Below the pieces are notes generated by a model, which did not search any database, was not told the origin of the DNA, and was given only the letters and a program-made list of their open reading frames with translations. Below, piece by piece: positions 33,601 through 44,675 of a stretch of 49,863 bases of DNA; the first letter of the stretch is position 1, and each line of letters opens with the position of its first letter. A program made the translations under genes and the position numbers. The stretch comes from Hyphochytrium catenoides (lineage: Eukaryota; Sar; Hyphochytriomycetes; Hyphochytriales; Hyphochytriaceae), in assembly GCA_900088475.1 (NCBI GenBank), contig FLMG01003475.1:1-49863 (forward strand), in the 5' to 3' direction.

Positions 33601-36600
33601 GTCTTCTCTCCTCTTCTTCTCTGCTCCTCCTACTGTTTGCTTAGGTAGAAGGAGGATATCGAGCCTCCTCCAGTGCGAGAGCAGGGCAACTTCTTCTCAA
33701 TCAATCCAGCAGCTCGCTTCAGCAAAAGAGCTAGCCTAGTGTACTGGTAGACAGTAGTCTTTAAGGATTTCGAAGAAGAACCGATTGTTGATTGAGACTG
33801 ATGATAATGTCTCGTCCTATTTTCTAAAATTCTTGATAGAGGTAAGGCAGATTACCTTGGTCGCACAGTACCCTCAGGCGGTAGTGTGTGTGCTGTCCAA
33901 GGAAAGAGTGAAAATGAAGCATGCTACACAGAGTCAATGCCTTCTTGCGGGCATCATAGCCTTCTCGGCTTTGTGCCTGTTATTTCCTGGGTGTCTTCCT
34001 GCCGCGTAACATAGTCCTACGAGTACTTCCTACAAAGCTTGATGAGGAACCAGACAATAGAGGGTAGAGAGGGACAAGAGATGAGAGGAAGGAGGAAGAA
34101 GCGAAAGAAGTGGAAAGGGAAAGAGGAGACAGACGAAGAAGGAAGGTGGATGCTTATTGCTCTTCCGCAGGACAGAGCGGAGCAACGGGTCTCTTTCTCC
34201 CATTCCCCTTTTTATAGCGCTCTCCAAGGCATGGGGAGCAGGCCCAATAAGCCCAGGAGGTGGATCAGTGTCAGCAGTAACAAATAATGGAAAGGTCTGT
34301 TCCTCTTCCTCACGATCTGGCATCCATTACCAGTTGCTGGACATAGCTAGCGAATTGGAACATCCATGGCAGGGCCAGATGTTCTTGCTTCTCTTGTTGT
34401 TGTCATCATCCTTCTCCCTCTTCCCCTCAACAGCTAGCCCAGCAGAATCTGAGGCATCAGATGATGCAGTCGTCTCGGAGTGATAGATAGGGAGTGAGGT
34501 TCACCACTCCCCTTTGGCCATGCTCTGAAGCCTATCAAGCCCCCACTCTGTCTCGTCAGACCTGTGGGACGAGGAATTGATGGTCCATCTCACGTCTCTC
34601 ATCATCCGAGCATTTGGGCTGCACTTTCCCCCCTCTGTCTCCCACTTTCTACCCCTTTCTGCTTGTTATGGTTAACTCTTTCTAACCCATCATAATCAGC
34701 GCACAGACCCGACATCATACCACAGTGTTTGCAAGGGAGAAAGGAAGATCGAAGAAGAGAAGAGAAGTGCGGCAGTAAGTGAGAGAATCCATCATCTCGT
34801 CTTTGTGGACACATCCAGGGTACAGCGCTGGGGACAGGGGAAGGGGAACAATGCTCAGTTCTAAGGCTTTGAATAGACAGAGGCAAGCTCTTACATTACA
34901 TCTCTCCTCATCAGCATTGAACATTATTGTCATCTGTCATACATAACTTCCTGGCTTTTGCTGCTGTCTTTTGTTATCTGAAGATATTCCGTCATTAGCT
35001 CTCAGCCGCTCTCTTTGGCCCTCTTCTCCATTCGGATATTTTGGCCTGCTCTCGGTGACAGCCCTTGCGATTGTCGATCACACTAGGGCACTCTGTCTCT
35101 CTCAGGTAGATCGACTATTCTATATCCTCTCTACTCTGTCTGATGATATGGGCTGATTTTAACCTTAGTAAAACGGGGAGCCTCAATGTCTCTTGAAACT
35201 CTAACTCAACAAGTTTCCCCCTCCTTCCGTAGCTCTTTTTCAAATCCTTTACTTTTGCGTCCATCCAATTGACCAATCCGAAGGCTGAAACAGAAAGGCA
35301 AAGTAGAAAAGAAGAACGGCCAAAATACCGCACCAGACGGGCCGTTTATATTGGAGTTAACCATCAGAGCCCCTAGATCCTGATCCTATTCCGCATTAGT
35401 TCTACCCAACAAGCCCTGTATCTCTCGATCAGCAACTCCTTGTTCATTGTACTTTCCGCGTGCAGTCTGTCTTGCCACCACATGGAATCTGTCTTGGTGT
35501 CAAGAGAGGAGGATTCCCTCGGATTGGTCCTTGGTCCCCCTTGTTGATTCTCTTGCGGGTACTAGCCTAAGGTATTACTAGACTCTGTCTTACAGGATTG
35601 GGGTGCCCCATCTACCTTGCTTATGTTCTAAGCTCAATGAAGCCCTGCAAAGGATAAGAAAAAGCGCTACTCCCTCCACTAGGGTAACGGCCTACCCGTC
35701 CCCGTTTTCTGTCCAAGATATCCAAATGGTTTGGTCGATTTGTCCCAGGGTGGGTGGCATCGTTCTTCTCCTTTCGGATGCGTCATAATTGGAAGTGGGG
35801 CCATAGACCAAGGGCTAGAACTAGGTAGTAGTTTCCTCTAGATGTGGGTCTTGAAGGTCCAGACATAAAGCAACGTAGGACGATTATGGCCCGGTTATTA
35901 TCCTAGGGAAGGTGGTCCCAAACCCCAAGATTGGACCACAACCCACATATTAATAACCGCATTCTGCAACAACGCCCATAATAAAGAACGATATCCTATT
36001 CTACCTATAGAACTGGGGAAAGGCTAGACCCATGGTTCGTGCCTCCTGTTGGTTTGATGGGCGACAGGCAAGGCGACGGGCCAGCCAGCCACCATGAGCA
36101 GCACCTGTTCTGGTGACACCTGCTATCGCTCCTCATTTGGAGACTTATTAGTTCTAATAATAACAGGAACACCATTTCCAGTCTTGGGGTGGCTGTTTTA
36201 TAAGGGGAATGTGCCAGGAGAGAGACTCACTACCGCAAAACCTTAACCTTTTTCATGATCAACAGCTCACCCTCGGCCCAGATGCTTTACTGTAGGTGGG
36301 ACGCGGGGCGCACAGAAAATGGGCACCTGGTGGAAAATGTGCGATCGCAGTCCCAATGTGTCGATGATTGTTGGCCCATCTGATGTACGGAGTAAACAAC
36401 CAGAAGAAACAACAAAGATCCGCCTATTCTTGCAGGCCATGATGGATTATAGGAGCGCCAGCTGGTGGTAAAGAGACAACCTTGCCCTCAACCGCGAACC
36501 TTGGCTCAAGATGGCTGACGGAGCATCATCGCAATAATGTCACACCCGCGCGTGTCCGAAGCTCTGCTGGAACCTAGAACTATCACCTCTGCTCTGCAAC

Positions 36601-37494
36601 AAAATGGACTGACAGAAGACAGAAAGAAGTGCGACTGCTGTTGTCGTGAGCAGCAGCAAACTCCGTCATCATAGGGAAATTTTTGAACAAGGAAAAGAGC
36701 CGATCGTAGAAAAGCGGTGGAGAGGAGCCATAGATTGAGGGAGAGCGTGATGGCCAAAGCCAGATGTGTGGCATCTGAGCATGAATAGTATTGAGGGGAA
36801 TAGAGCGGATGTGCAGATGGTGGGATGGACAGGAGCGAACAATACTCTCTTCCTCCTGTCTTTCTCACTTTGAGACTTCACTTGTGGCTGACCGGACCAG
36901 TAGTAGCATACACTGAGTGTGAAGCGAGGACTCACAAGGGATAAAGTCGGTCAATAGCCCAACAGCAAAAAAGGACAGACGGCAAGCAAAGTTAAAAGTT
37001 GAACTTTTACCCTGTTTGGCTGGAGCAGGTAGCAGAGAAGCAGGCAGGGACAAGCAAGGCGTGCGTCAGTCAAGGTCCTGCAAGAGTAGAAGCACCGACA
37101 CCAGGAAAGTGGGAAATGTGATGGAGAGGTGAAGATGGCAGAAGTGTTTTGTTGGTTGTTGCGGCTGCTGTTGGTTCAGGCTGCCGTCATCGCTAACCGG
37201 CGTTGCTGGGCTTAGAGCGTAACATGTTCTTTCTTCTGCCCTTTTTATAAGGCTCCGACGACATGAAAGAGAAAAGAAACGCAGGTTATAAAGACCCTCG
37301 AACGAGAGCAGAAGAACTCTTTACTCTGGCACACTGGGTGGTCCAGGTGGGCTGCTTGTGATTGATGGTGCTGTTGGTTGAGGAGATAACAGCTGATCAT
37401 CATGCTACTGATTGATAATTTTGCAGGCAACGAGTGTAGCGGACGAGAAGCAGTAGCGGCGACAGTACCAGCAGTTTGCACTTGTGTGAAAGGT
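33601..37494. other. Intergenic, no supported gene
   Basis: No family match. A plus-strand frame at 33785-34009 ends in a secretion-signal-like segment (MKHATQSQCLLAGIIAFSAL from 33914) but no following exon could be linked. From about 35340 to 36500 the sequence looks different, with fewer CT/GA tracts and few open frames, as old non-coding DNA might. Promoter DNA of the bHLH-PAS gene should lie just right of 33600. Confidence 0.4.
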
Positions 37495-37560
37495 TTGCCT
37501 GCAGTGAGTAGGTAGATGAAGAAGATCTTGCCTGCAGTGAGTAGGTAGATGAAGAAGATC
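37495..37560. repeat. Exact 33-base tandem duplication
   Basis: The unit beginning TTGCCTGCAGTGAGTAGG is present twice in tandem without mismatch, implying a recent duplication. Its length is a multiple of three and minus-strand frames stay open, but no gene is supported there. Confidence 0.9.
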
Positions 37561-37778
37561 GTCCGTCTTCATGGAGCAGATAATGTGTACATAGATATAG
37601 AGAGCCTAGCCAGAAAGTTATGTCACTGATCCTCATCCGCATCCCTTTCTTCTCTCATTTCCACCTCCCGCCGCTCGAGGAGAAGAGGACGTGAACTCTG
37701 CTGGGAGGAGCTTCAGCTCACCACTCGCACAACTACTGCTGTTCTTCTATCTTCATAACTGCGAGTGCGATGATAGAG

Positions 37779-37975
37779 GAGGAAGCACTTCCTCGTAGAC
37801 ACACTGAGCCCAGGCACGAGGCACTGAAGAAGTCGACAGTCCTAAAAAGTCCTGAAGTATGAGTCTCTTAGGGTCACTTGTGATGATAGCAGTCAGAGGA
37901 TTTCTTAGGACTGTCGACTTTTGTTCTAGTGCCTGAGGATCTGCCTGGGGTCACAGTGCTTCCTTTATCGCACTC
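37779..37975. repeat. Foldback element: long imperfect inverted repeat
   Basis: Left arm about 37779-37855 and right arm about 37896-37975 are reverse complements with small indels. The core AAGTCGACAGTCCTAA pairs perfectly; CCCAGGCA, AGGCACT and GGAAGCAC also pair in order outward. The loop is about 40 bases. The structure resembles a small non-autonomous terminal-inverted-repeat or foldback transposon, or a structured RNA gene. No coding capacity. Confidence 0.8.
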
Positions 37976-38099
37976 ACTATAATGAGCCACTTTCAACGGG
38001 GAGATCGTGCTACATTGAGGGAGTGGCCGTTCAACAAGAGGAAAGGCAACTACCCATTCCTCAGCGCGTCGTTGGGACACGTCAAAACGCTGCCGTGCT

Positions 38100-38321
38100 C
38101 TACGTGCTTCCTCTGGCATGTGCTGCGGCTAGTAGGAGACGATAATTTTGAAGTAAGTATGCAGAAGTCTGAAGCAACAAAAGGGCAATGAGTGTGCGCT
38201 GCACCGCTGATTCATTGAAGCTCGCAATAGTCTCTTCTGCTGATGAGGTCTTTGCCGCCATCCGATCATCATCATTGACAAGGTCGAAATCCTCCTTCTC
38301 TTGCACCTCCTCTTCTGACAT
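38100..38321 (-). CDS. Small protein: acidic head, hydrophobic helix
   Basis: ATG to TAG frame of 73 codons. Residues 1-40 are acidic and helix-prone (MSEEEVQEKEDFDLVNDDD...). Residues about 43-68 are a Leu/Ala-rich hydrophobic or amphipathic helix (TLIALLLLQTSAYLLQ), ending with a short polar tail. The composition differs from the CT/GA artefact frames and an in-frame stop precedes the ATG. It could be a tail-anchored microprotein or the first exon of a larger gene. No family is recognised. Confidence 0.3.
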   Translation of the reverse strand: MSEEEVQEKEDFDLVNDDDRMAAKTSSAEETIASFNESAVQRTLIALLLLQTSAYLLQNYRLLLAAAHARGST

Positions 38322-39860
38322 ACTTTTGCCTCACCAAAACATATTCTTTTATGTTTTCCTGCCTCTATCGTCAACAAGGGTTTCTTTCTCAGCGTAGCCA
38401 TATCGAAGGAAGAGACAGAAGTAAGCTTGGGGCACAGATAAAAGTAGCAACTCAAGCTGGAGAGAGTGTTATATGTGGTATACATAGATGTTGTCCTTCT
38501 TCCCATCTCCTTCTTGGTCTACCCAGAAGTAAGAAGGGAGCTGACTAGTAGCAGGCGTCTGATGAGACACCGGGCGGGTTGAGTGAAGGAGGGTAACTTT
38601 CGACGTTAGCTCTTGGTACTAGGACGGGAAGTCTTGGGACTCAGACGCAAGGTTTGACTCTCCAGAAGGAGGTTCCCTTCTCGACTCTTTGCTGATCCTA
38701 AAAGTAGTCTTACGCCTCTTTTCTCTCTAATCTCTTCTCTCTTTCTCTCTACTTATGCTTCAAAATAAACTTCTCTTGGAAGCAAAAGCACAGCGTATCA
38801 CTGAGTCCGCCGGAAGAACGTCTTGCTCTCCTTGTTTGTCCCCGAGGCCAGCCTCAGTCAAGGCAAAGGACAACGCTTACTACGATCGCGCTCATCGACA
38901 ACCGGGTCTTCTATTTATCATAACAATAGAGCGATTGATGGATGAAGAGAACAGAAAAACTAGCCAAAGTCGTCTAAGCCATCACCACACTCCGTTGTCT
39001 CCTGGACTTTAATTCAAGTCGCGGTCATATCTTCCACGTCGATGAACCAAAGAAAGTCCCCGAGAACAAGTGCCTTGATCTCTGGTGTCACATCATTGTC
39101 CGTAAAGTGGCGATGGCAATAGAACCCTAGCGGCTGAAAAGAGTATATCCTAAAGAAGAGGCCAACAGAACAGCGATCTCACTTCTGGCTTCCTTCTACA
39201 TTGAGAGCTGGTATTCTCATCCAAGGAAGAGATGGACATCTGGCGTCAGCAGGTTTGCACCACCACTTCGCTTCTTCTTCTCCTGACAGAAAAACGATGC
39301 AAAATGCAACTCATGGGCAATGATCTCATCTCTTACTTAACGCTACCTCCGCCGCGTCCTCCTTCCCTTTTTGAAGGCACTCATCTTCATCGACAGAATA
39401 CCTATAACATCATTCCATGTTGGGCCAGGAGAGACAACTACTAGAGCTTGATACTATGGGCAAGCTACCAACTAGTTCTTCTTCTTTCTTCACTCGGAGT
39501 TCAAGATATTATGGGAGGATAATCGCTAGGAAGCAGGTGTGGGGTACATGGCAAATGAAAGAGAGACAAGGACTTCAAGGGTCCGAGGATGAGAGAGAAA
39601 GTACTGATAGAGGAAGGGGTTAGGGAAGAGCGACTGACTCAAATACTAGACAAGCACTTCAGGCCAGGATCCCGGTCTGCTTCTGCGCCGGGACTGATAA
39701 GAATAAGGGACACAAATAACCATAGGTGACGGAGCACATGCGGAGAAAGAGGTAGACCCATTGACTCCGCCCTGCAAGAAAACAATGGTCACCAGCGAGA
39801 AGAATGGTGACAAAGATCAGCTGAAGAATCTCTTTCAACCTCGGCCATCCTGCCACGTGA
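38322..39860. other. Intergenic, one weak open frame
   Basis: A plus-strand ATG frame at 38755-39012 (85 codons, MLQNKLLLEAKAQRI...) has ordinary protein-like composition but no family match. A last exon of the Bud23 gene may lie here on the minus strand (an acceptor TTTTCTTGCAG reads into about 39770), but it could not be confirmed. Confidence 0.35.
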
Positions 39861-41249
39861 TCACAGGGAAAGCTCCAGAGCAGGAGGGAGATGTAGACAG
39901 GAGATCACAACGCTTACTCTCGCTTGCAAGTCAGCCTTTGAGGGAACTGATGAAAAGTCTAGAGGTAGGTCAAAAGACATCCTGAGCCTCTCACAGCGCT
40001 CCATATCGTCACTGTTGAGCTTTACTCCCGATCCAGTAGAGGACAATCGGGCCTTCTTATCACCCGGTTCTCTGTTTCCATCTCCTCTACGTTTCCGATC
40101 GTCAGTATCCCTGACAGATGTGGCCCTATCTGAGTCTTGCAATCCTATAATCGTCTCTTCTGGTCCTGCTAGTTGGTTGTCTCTGTCCTCGGTAGCTCTT
40201 TGTTGGACAGAACCTAGCCTCCGCCTCGTGCGCAGGATCCTATGGGCATACTGAATGTGTTCTGTCTCTATTCTCTCTTTTCCTCTGCATGCTGTCTCCT
40301 TCACAAGCTCAAGTCGAGAGCTACTGAGGACCGAAGGATCGTGAGCACGGCATGCCAAAGAAGACCACCATCCATGGGCACAGACACCAGCAGAATCATA
40401 CGGGAAGGCCAGAGGACATCGATACGGCGCAACGAGAGGAAGAGAGAATGCCTTTGCCTCTCCAGCAGCTACCGCGTTCTCTGGCTCGTCGTGCTTTTTC
40501 CTACTGAGAAGCAAGAAGTGCTTTCTAGCTGCTGTTCTATGAGGATAGTCCAAGACGTAGTGCGTGCTCCAGCCTTCCACGTCTAACGCTTCTCTCAACC
40601 AATGCACTTGTCTCACTTGCTCCGGATAGAGCTGGAAGACCGCCAATGCTTGCGAAGTGAGAGAAAGAGAGAGAGCTCTTGCCAAACGCCTTACTTTTGC
40701 CACTGTCGCGTCCTTCTTCTCCCCCAAGAGCCACTGGAGGGCAGAGATGCTAAGTACTGCGTCTACTGAGCCAGGCCGTACGGGTAAGCCCTGTGACATA
40801 TCGATCTCTATCCAGCCCTTCGGGAGGGACAATGCTCTTTCTTTCTCTTTGATGCCTTCCTCCTGGCTCACTGTCTTCGTGTCTTTCTTCATGCCAGGAG
40901 AAGGAGAGAAAGCGCTAGAGGTTGAAAGAGAGGCAAGGCGGAGCATTTCCCTCGAAATATCTGCTCCCAGGACGAAGAAGCCAAAGCTTGAGAGGATAGA
41001 GCTACTGAGACCGGAGCCGCAACCTAAATCCAGAGTTATCCATGGGCCACACTCTGCCTCTTTGCCTTCCCGCATGACAAAGGCGGAGAGAAGAAACGCC
41101 AGCGCACGAAGGGTGAGGTCTCCCTGGATGCCGGTGCGTTCTGCCGCGGTAGTGTACCGACTGGCTCCATTGCCTTCGTAATAGACAGCAGCTTGTCTTT
41201 CCTGTCGCAGATGTTGCCTTTCAGGTCTTGTCTCTTTGCTGAAGGTCAT
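39861..41249 (-). CDS. BUD23: 18S rRNA (guanine-N7)-methyltransferase Bud23 (WBSCR22)
   Basis: Methylates a guanosine of 18S rRNA with S-adenosylmethionine during small-subunit maturation, acting with the activator Trm112 in known systems. The start is the ATG at 41249; the frame is open further upstream but only from a non-ATG codon. The order of motifs is as in the family: the early RPE and YYEG, SAM-binding LDLGCGSGLS (about 73-82), GADIS (about 95-99), EIDMSQGLPVRPGSVDAVLS, then ISALQWL and VFQLYPE, with LDYPH before the C-terminal region. The family is normally about 280 residues; this protein is 462 if unspliced, with an Arg/Lys- and Glu-rich C-terminal extension (for example ILRTRRR and DDRKRRGDG). 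A consensus donor at 39918/39917 (AGA, then GTAAGC) suggests that the last coding part is in another exon, so the final residues are uncertain. Spacing to the divergent SPF27 gene is about 1.3 kb. Confidence 0.92.
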   Translation of the reverse strand: MTFSKETRPERQHLRQERQAAVYYEGNGASRYTTAAERTGIQGDLTLRALAFLLSAFVMREGKEAECGPWITLDLGCGSGLSSSILSSFGFFVLGADISREMLRLASLSTSSAFSPSPGMKKDTKTVSQEEGIKEKERALSLPKGWIEIDMSQGLPVRPGSVDAVLSISALQWLLGEKKDATVAKVRRLARALSLSLTSQALAVFQLYPEQVRQVHWLREALDVEGWSTHYVLDYPHRTAARKHFLLLSRKKHDEPENAVAAGEAKAFSLPLVAPYRCPLAFPYDSAGVCAHGWWSSLACRAHDPSVLSSSRLELVKETACRGKERIETEHIQYAHRILRTRRRLGSVQQRATEDRDNQLAGPEETIIGLQDSDRATSVRDTDDRKRRGDGNREPGDKKARLSSTGSGVKLNSDDMERCERLRMSFDLPLDFSSVPSKADLQARVSVVISCLHLPPALELSL

Positions 41250-42190
41250 AATGGTGCAAGAGAAGACAACGATAGCCACGTTCAGGAGGCAAGGTGGAGC
41301 AGCGCCAGGAAGGAGAGGGGATTCAAGGGCGCAGAGAAGAGAGAGAAAGAGCTTCTGTTGAACAGTGTGGCAAGCAAGCTTTCATCGCCTGGCGTCCTAT
41401 ATCATCAAAAGCTCAACCATCTGATCCTCGCACCCTTCTCTCTCGCTCCCTCTCTCTCTCTCTCTCTCTCGCTCTCTCGCTCTCTCTCCGTTTCTCCTAT
41501 TCCTCCATTTCCCTCTCCTTCGCTCTCATGCGTTTGGTCATGGTTTCGCTTTCTGAATCATCTTTCCCCCCTTTGCCAATACTGGCCTCTTGCTGCACCG
41601 TGGGGCACAGAGGCACAGAGCTCTTCAGTCCCTGTTCGCCTCTCGTCTTGGTCTCTTTGGGCTTGCGATATTCTCTTTTCACTGTCGCTCTCCTTTCTGC
41701 TTAGAGGTAGAAGAGACTGAGACAGTCTCTCCCCAGTCTCTCTCTCTTTCTCACCCTTTCTCTCTTCTCTCTCCTATTCTACGTTCCAAACCATTGTTAG
41801 CCATCAACGAGGATGCGAACAGGTCCTACAACATCAAATTTAGATTTCAGTACTATTTTCGTATTGCAGCATGTTTTGCCGTTCTATTATCCACAGTTCG
41901 TGGTATTATCCTCGGACCACGTGGTTAGCCTCGTGATGTTCTTCCTTGTTATCGTTCATCAAGCTTTCTTGGCTGAAGATGATGAAGTGCGAGTTTATAA
42001 AGAGTGACAGAGAGAGAGAGAGTGATACAAGAGAGTGAGAGAGAGAGAGACAGACAGAGACAGAGAGAGAGGGGGTGATAGAAGAGAGGGAGAGAGAATT
42101 AGAGATAGAGACAGAGACAGAGCGAGACAGAAAGAAAGAAAGAGAGAGACAGAGAGAGACAGAAAGAAAGAGAGAGACAGAGCGAGACAG

Positions 42191-42248
<58 letters not shown>

Positions 42249-42526
42249 AGGGGGAGAGAGAGAGGAGAGAGAGAGAAAGAAAGGCAGAGAGAGAGAGAGA
42301 AAGAGAGATGTGGCAGAGTCTTCATAAAACTTCCAGAGATTGTAGATCTTGAGCTTCTGGTGCCTGATGAGTTCTCCGATGCTTGGCCTGGCACTGTCAC
42401 CTTATCCCCGGCTCTAACAGACAGGTCAGCCGGTCTCCTGGAGTTGCATCTGAGAGCTTGGGCAGGGAATCGTTGCGGCCTCTGTCGCGGTGGATTGGAT
42501 AACTAGAGCTTGGCCTGCGTAGAAGT
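41250..42526. other. Divergent spacer with paired CT and GA tracts
   Basis: Lies between the 5' ends of Bud23 (-) and SPF27 (+), so it should hold both promoters. It contains a CT tract (about 41440-41500, with more to 41770) and a long GA tract (about 42009-42310). Between 42310 and 42500 both strands have open, protein-like frames, and neither could be tied to a gene. Confidence 0.6.
42009..42310. repeat. Long GA-rich tract
   Basis: About 300 bases almost purely purine on the plus strand, with AGAAAGAAAG and GACAGAGA variants and a pure (GA)n core near 42196-42240. Frames through it are artefacts. Confidence 0.9.
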
Positions 42527-42739
42527 ATGGCTGGGGAGAAAACCTTGGTAGAGCAGCTCACGCCTGAGAGCATCCACATAGATGCGTTGGCATATCTTGA
42601 TAACGAGGTAAGAATAAATAATGCCGCGACAATACCATCCGTCTAGCTGCTCCCGCGCGAGGCGTGATTCTAAGAATCGCCTCACAGCATCATGTGCTTC
42701 CAAAGCGGAAGGATCCAACTTCTCTCGGACTTCTGTTAG
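42503..42739 (-). CDS. Antisense open frame overlapping SPF27 exon 1 and intron 1
   Basis: Minus-strand frame ending in TAG at 42503. Its first part (42739 to about 42610), which faces SPF27 intron 1 rather than an exon, has strikingly protein-like composition (PSALEAHDAVRRFLESRLA..., then EQLDGWYCRG). The last third is the mirror of SPF27 exon 1 and carries no independent weight. A CAG acceptor lies at 42739-42745. It could be an exon of an overlapping minus-strand gene or chance. No ATG was found. Confidence 0.25.
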   Translation of the reverse strand, partial: LTEVREKLDPSALEAHDAVRRFLESRLAREQLDGWYCRGIIYSYLVIKICQRIYVDALRRELLYQGFLPSHTSTQAKL

Positions 42740-43276
42740 CTGACATGTTACCTCTCATCTCTAGACAATCTCAGCTTCTCTCAGTGTTCCTATCTGGACC
42801 TCAGAAGTCCAAGAAACATTAATGTGTTCTCTCGCTTTTCCTCTCTCTGTCTAACCCTAACCTCTTCTCTCTCTCTCCCTCGGCTCTTGAACCCTTCTCC
42901 ACCTGCAACTCTTCTTTCTGACTCGCTGTCTTCGCTCAACGATCTGCAGCTTGAGGATCCTGCCCTTCAGAAGGCGGTAGTAGAGCTGGTGCAACAGGAG
43001 ATGGCAACGTTCAGACCTAGAGACTATCTAAAGGGATTTCCAGGCTTCGAGGGGAAGTTCTCGGGCAACCCGCTCTTGCAGGAGGAGTGGGAGCGAGTAA
43101 AGAGGGGAGAGAAGCTGCCGGCCCTGGACCAGGAGAGATTCTATCTCCATCCCCCGGCGGACGAGGACAGAGGAGATCCGGAGGCCTGGAAAAAGGCGCT
43201 GAGCAATGCGAAGGCACAGCTAGAGCATCAGAATCTTAGGTACCCGTACATTATGTCTCTCTCTCTCTTTCTCTTA

Positions 43277-43314
<38 letters not shown>

Positions 43315-44022
43315 TTCGCTCGAGCTAGCTTGCATGCGCTAACTCTCCAGTGGTGTTTCTTACGCGCTCTCCCTATCCATCGCGTAGGATATTGAACCTC
43401 GAGCTCTACCAGGCCTATGCCCCAAATGCGTGGGTGCAACACTGCAAGAATCTGGAAGGATGTCAGAAGCAGTGAGTTGACCGCTGTCTGCCTCTGTCTC
43501 TCTTGTCCGCCTCTCTTTTGTCCGCCCCTCTGTACCTTTGCAAAATCGTGCAATGGTGTTGCTAATCAGCCTCTCTATCGACTATGAATCCTTTCAATAT
43601 GAAGCTTCTCGTCTCAGCTGAAGGCTAAAGAGGAAGAGACAGCACAATTGAACTGGAAGAGGAAAGGGGACCAGGAGAGAAATCGGCCCAAGATAGAGCA
43701 GCTCTCTCAAGAATGGGAAAGTCTCGTGGAGAAAACGTTGCAGATCGAGGTAAGCGCAGAAGGATAAGCTAGAGAAAGCTAAGTGAAAGAGTGACGCATG
43801 TGTGAACTTGCCCTGAGTTTGCGCGGGGGCGCAGATATTCCGAAGCAAGATGAGAGGGGGACAAGATGAGAGAGCGGGCAAAACTGATAGCATATGAACT
43901 TCGGGTAGTCTATTGACAGAAGTGTTTGGCTGACTCCGCCTACTTTTTAGCGAGCAAATGCAGCTTTAGAGAGAGAAGTCAAGAGGTTGAAGACAGCGAG
44001 AGAAGAGAGAGCTGCTGCTTAA
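42527..44022 (+). CDS. BCAS2: Pre-mRNA splicing factor SPF27/BCAS2 (Cwf7 family), five exons
   Basis: Core coiled-coil subunit of the Prp19/NineTeen complex, which joins and activates the spliceosome in the nucleus. Exons: 42527-42607, 42950-43239, 43388-43471, 43605-43749, 43951-44022. Phases match and the product is 223 residues, almost the family length (human protein about 225). Landmarks: MAGEKTLVEQ and IHIDALAYLDNE at the N-terminus, LQKAVVELVQQEM, the FRPRDYL region, AQLEHQNLRILNLEL, APNAW, AQLNWKRK, and LSQEWESLVEKTLQIE leading into a C-terminal coil. Exon 4 begins after GAAG at 43605 and not after the nearby CTCAG; this keeps the frame and gives exactly the family spacing between NL and the LNW motif. 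Introns 1-3 are CT-rich. The gene converges on the SP-RING gene. Confidence 0.93.
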
Positions 44023-44675
44023 GAGGATCTCTTCACAATCGCTCCCTTCTTCCGCCTTCGCAATTCTTCCCCTCTCCTTCTCTCCCTCTCTCTCTCCCCA
44101 GTTTCTCTCTCTCTCTCTCCCCCCTTTCTCTCTCTCTCTCTTTCTATCTTTTTCCTTTGTGTCAATAGCACTGATTTTACATCGAAAAGGATTCGTTAGC
44201 CTACCCTTTTGACCCTTAAGTCAACATATCATTTCTCTATCCCTGAGGAAGTAATGAACTCTTCTTCTCTCAACGTCCTTCCTCGATAGCTCAGCAGCAA
44301 CGTTCGAAAAGTTAGAGAACCGCAGCTGGAGACCCAGTGACATGGACAACGTCAGCTTGGGCAAGCATCACGCCAGTAGGGGTTCGGGAGCCATATAGAG
44401 CGAGGGGCAAGAAGGCTTGCGCCGCCCATGGAAGAGAGTAAGGTGTAGACTGCAATCTAGACTCCAATGTAACAGTGGGAAGGTGGTCAGGAAGTGGGTC
44501 ATGACAAGAGAGTGAGCGGGAGAAAGTGTTCCTTGACCGTCAGACGCACACGAAGGACAGGACTGGGACCGGTGTGATGCCGATATTCTTGGCTCTGTTA
44601 ACATCGCGGTCATTGTTGCATCAACTCTAAGGCAATAGAGTCCGATTGGGCAAGAGAGTTGGGTGGCGAGAGCGT
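44023..44675. other. Convergent spacer with CT tract
   Basis: Lies between the 3' ends of SPF27 (+) and the SP-RING gene (-). It contains a CT-rich stretch at about 44060-44150 and no supported gene. Confidence 0.6.

Noticed and set aside
35340-36500. Possible degenerate transposon or pseudogene with different base texture
   Set aside because: No protein motif, repeat partner or terminal structure was found by eye.
37495-37560. CRISPR-like or spacer-repeat array
   Set aside because: Only two adjacent identical units with no spacers, in a eukaryotic context; it is a simple tandem duplication.
42824-42949. N-terminal part of a plus-strand frame running into SPF27 exon 2
   Set aside because: This is pyrimidine-rich intron. 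The true first exon at 42527-42607 matches the conserved N-terminus and joins in phase.
43615-43620. SPF27 exon 4 starting at the CTCAG acceptor (43615)
   Set aside because: With the well-supported exon 3 donor this puts a stop codon next; the GAAG acceptor at 43604 keeps the frame and the family spacing.
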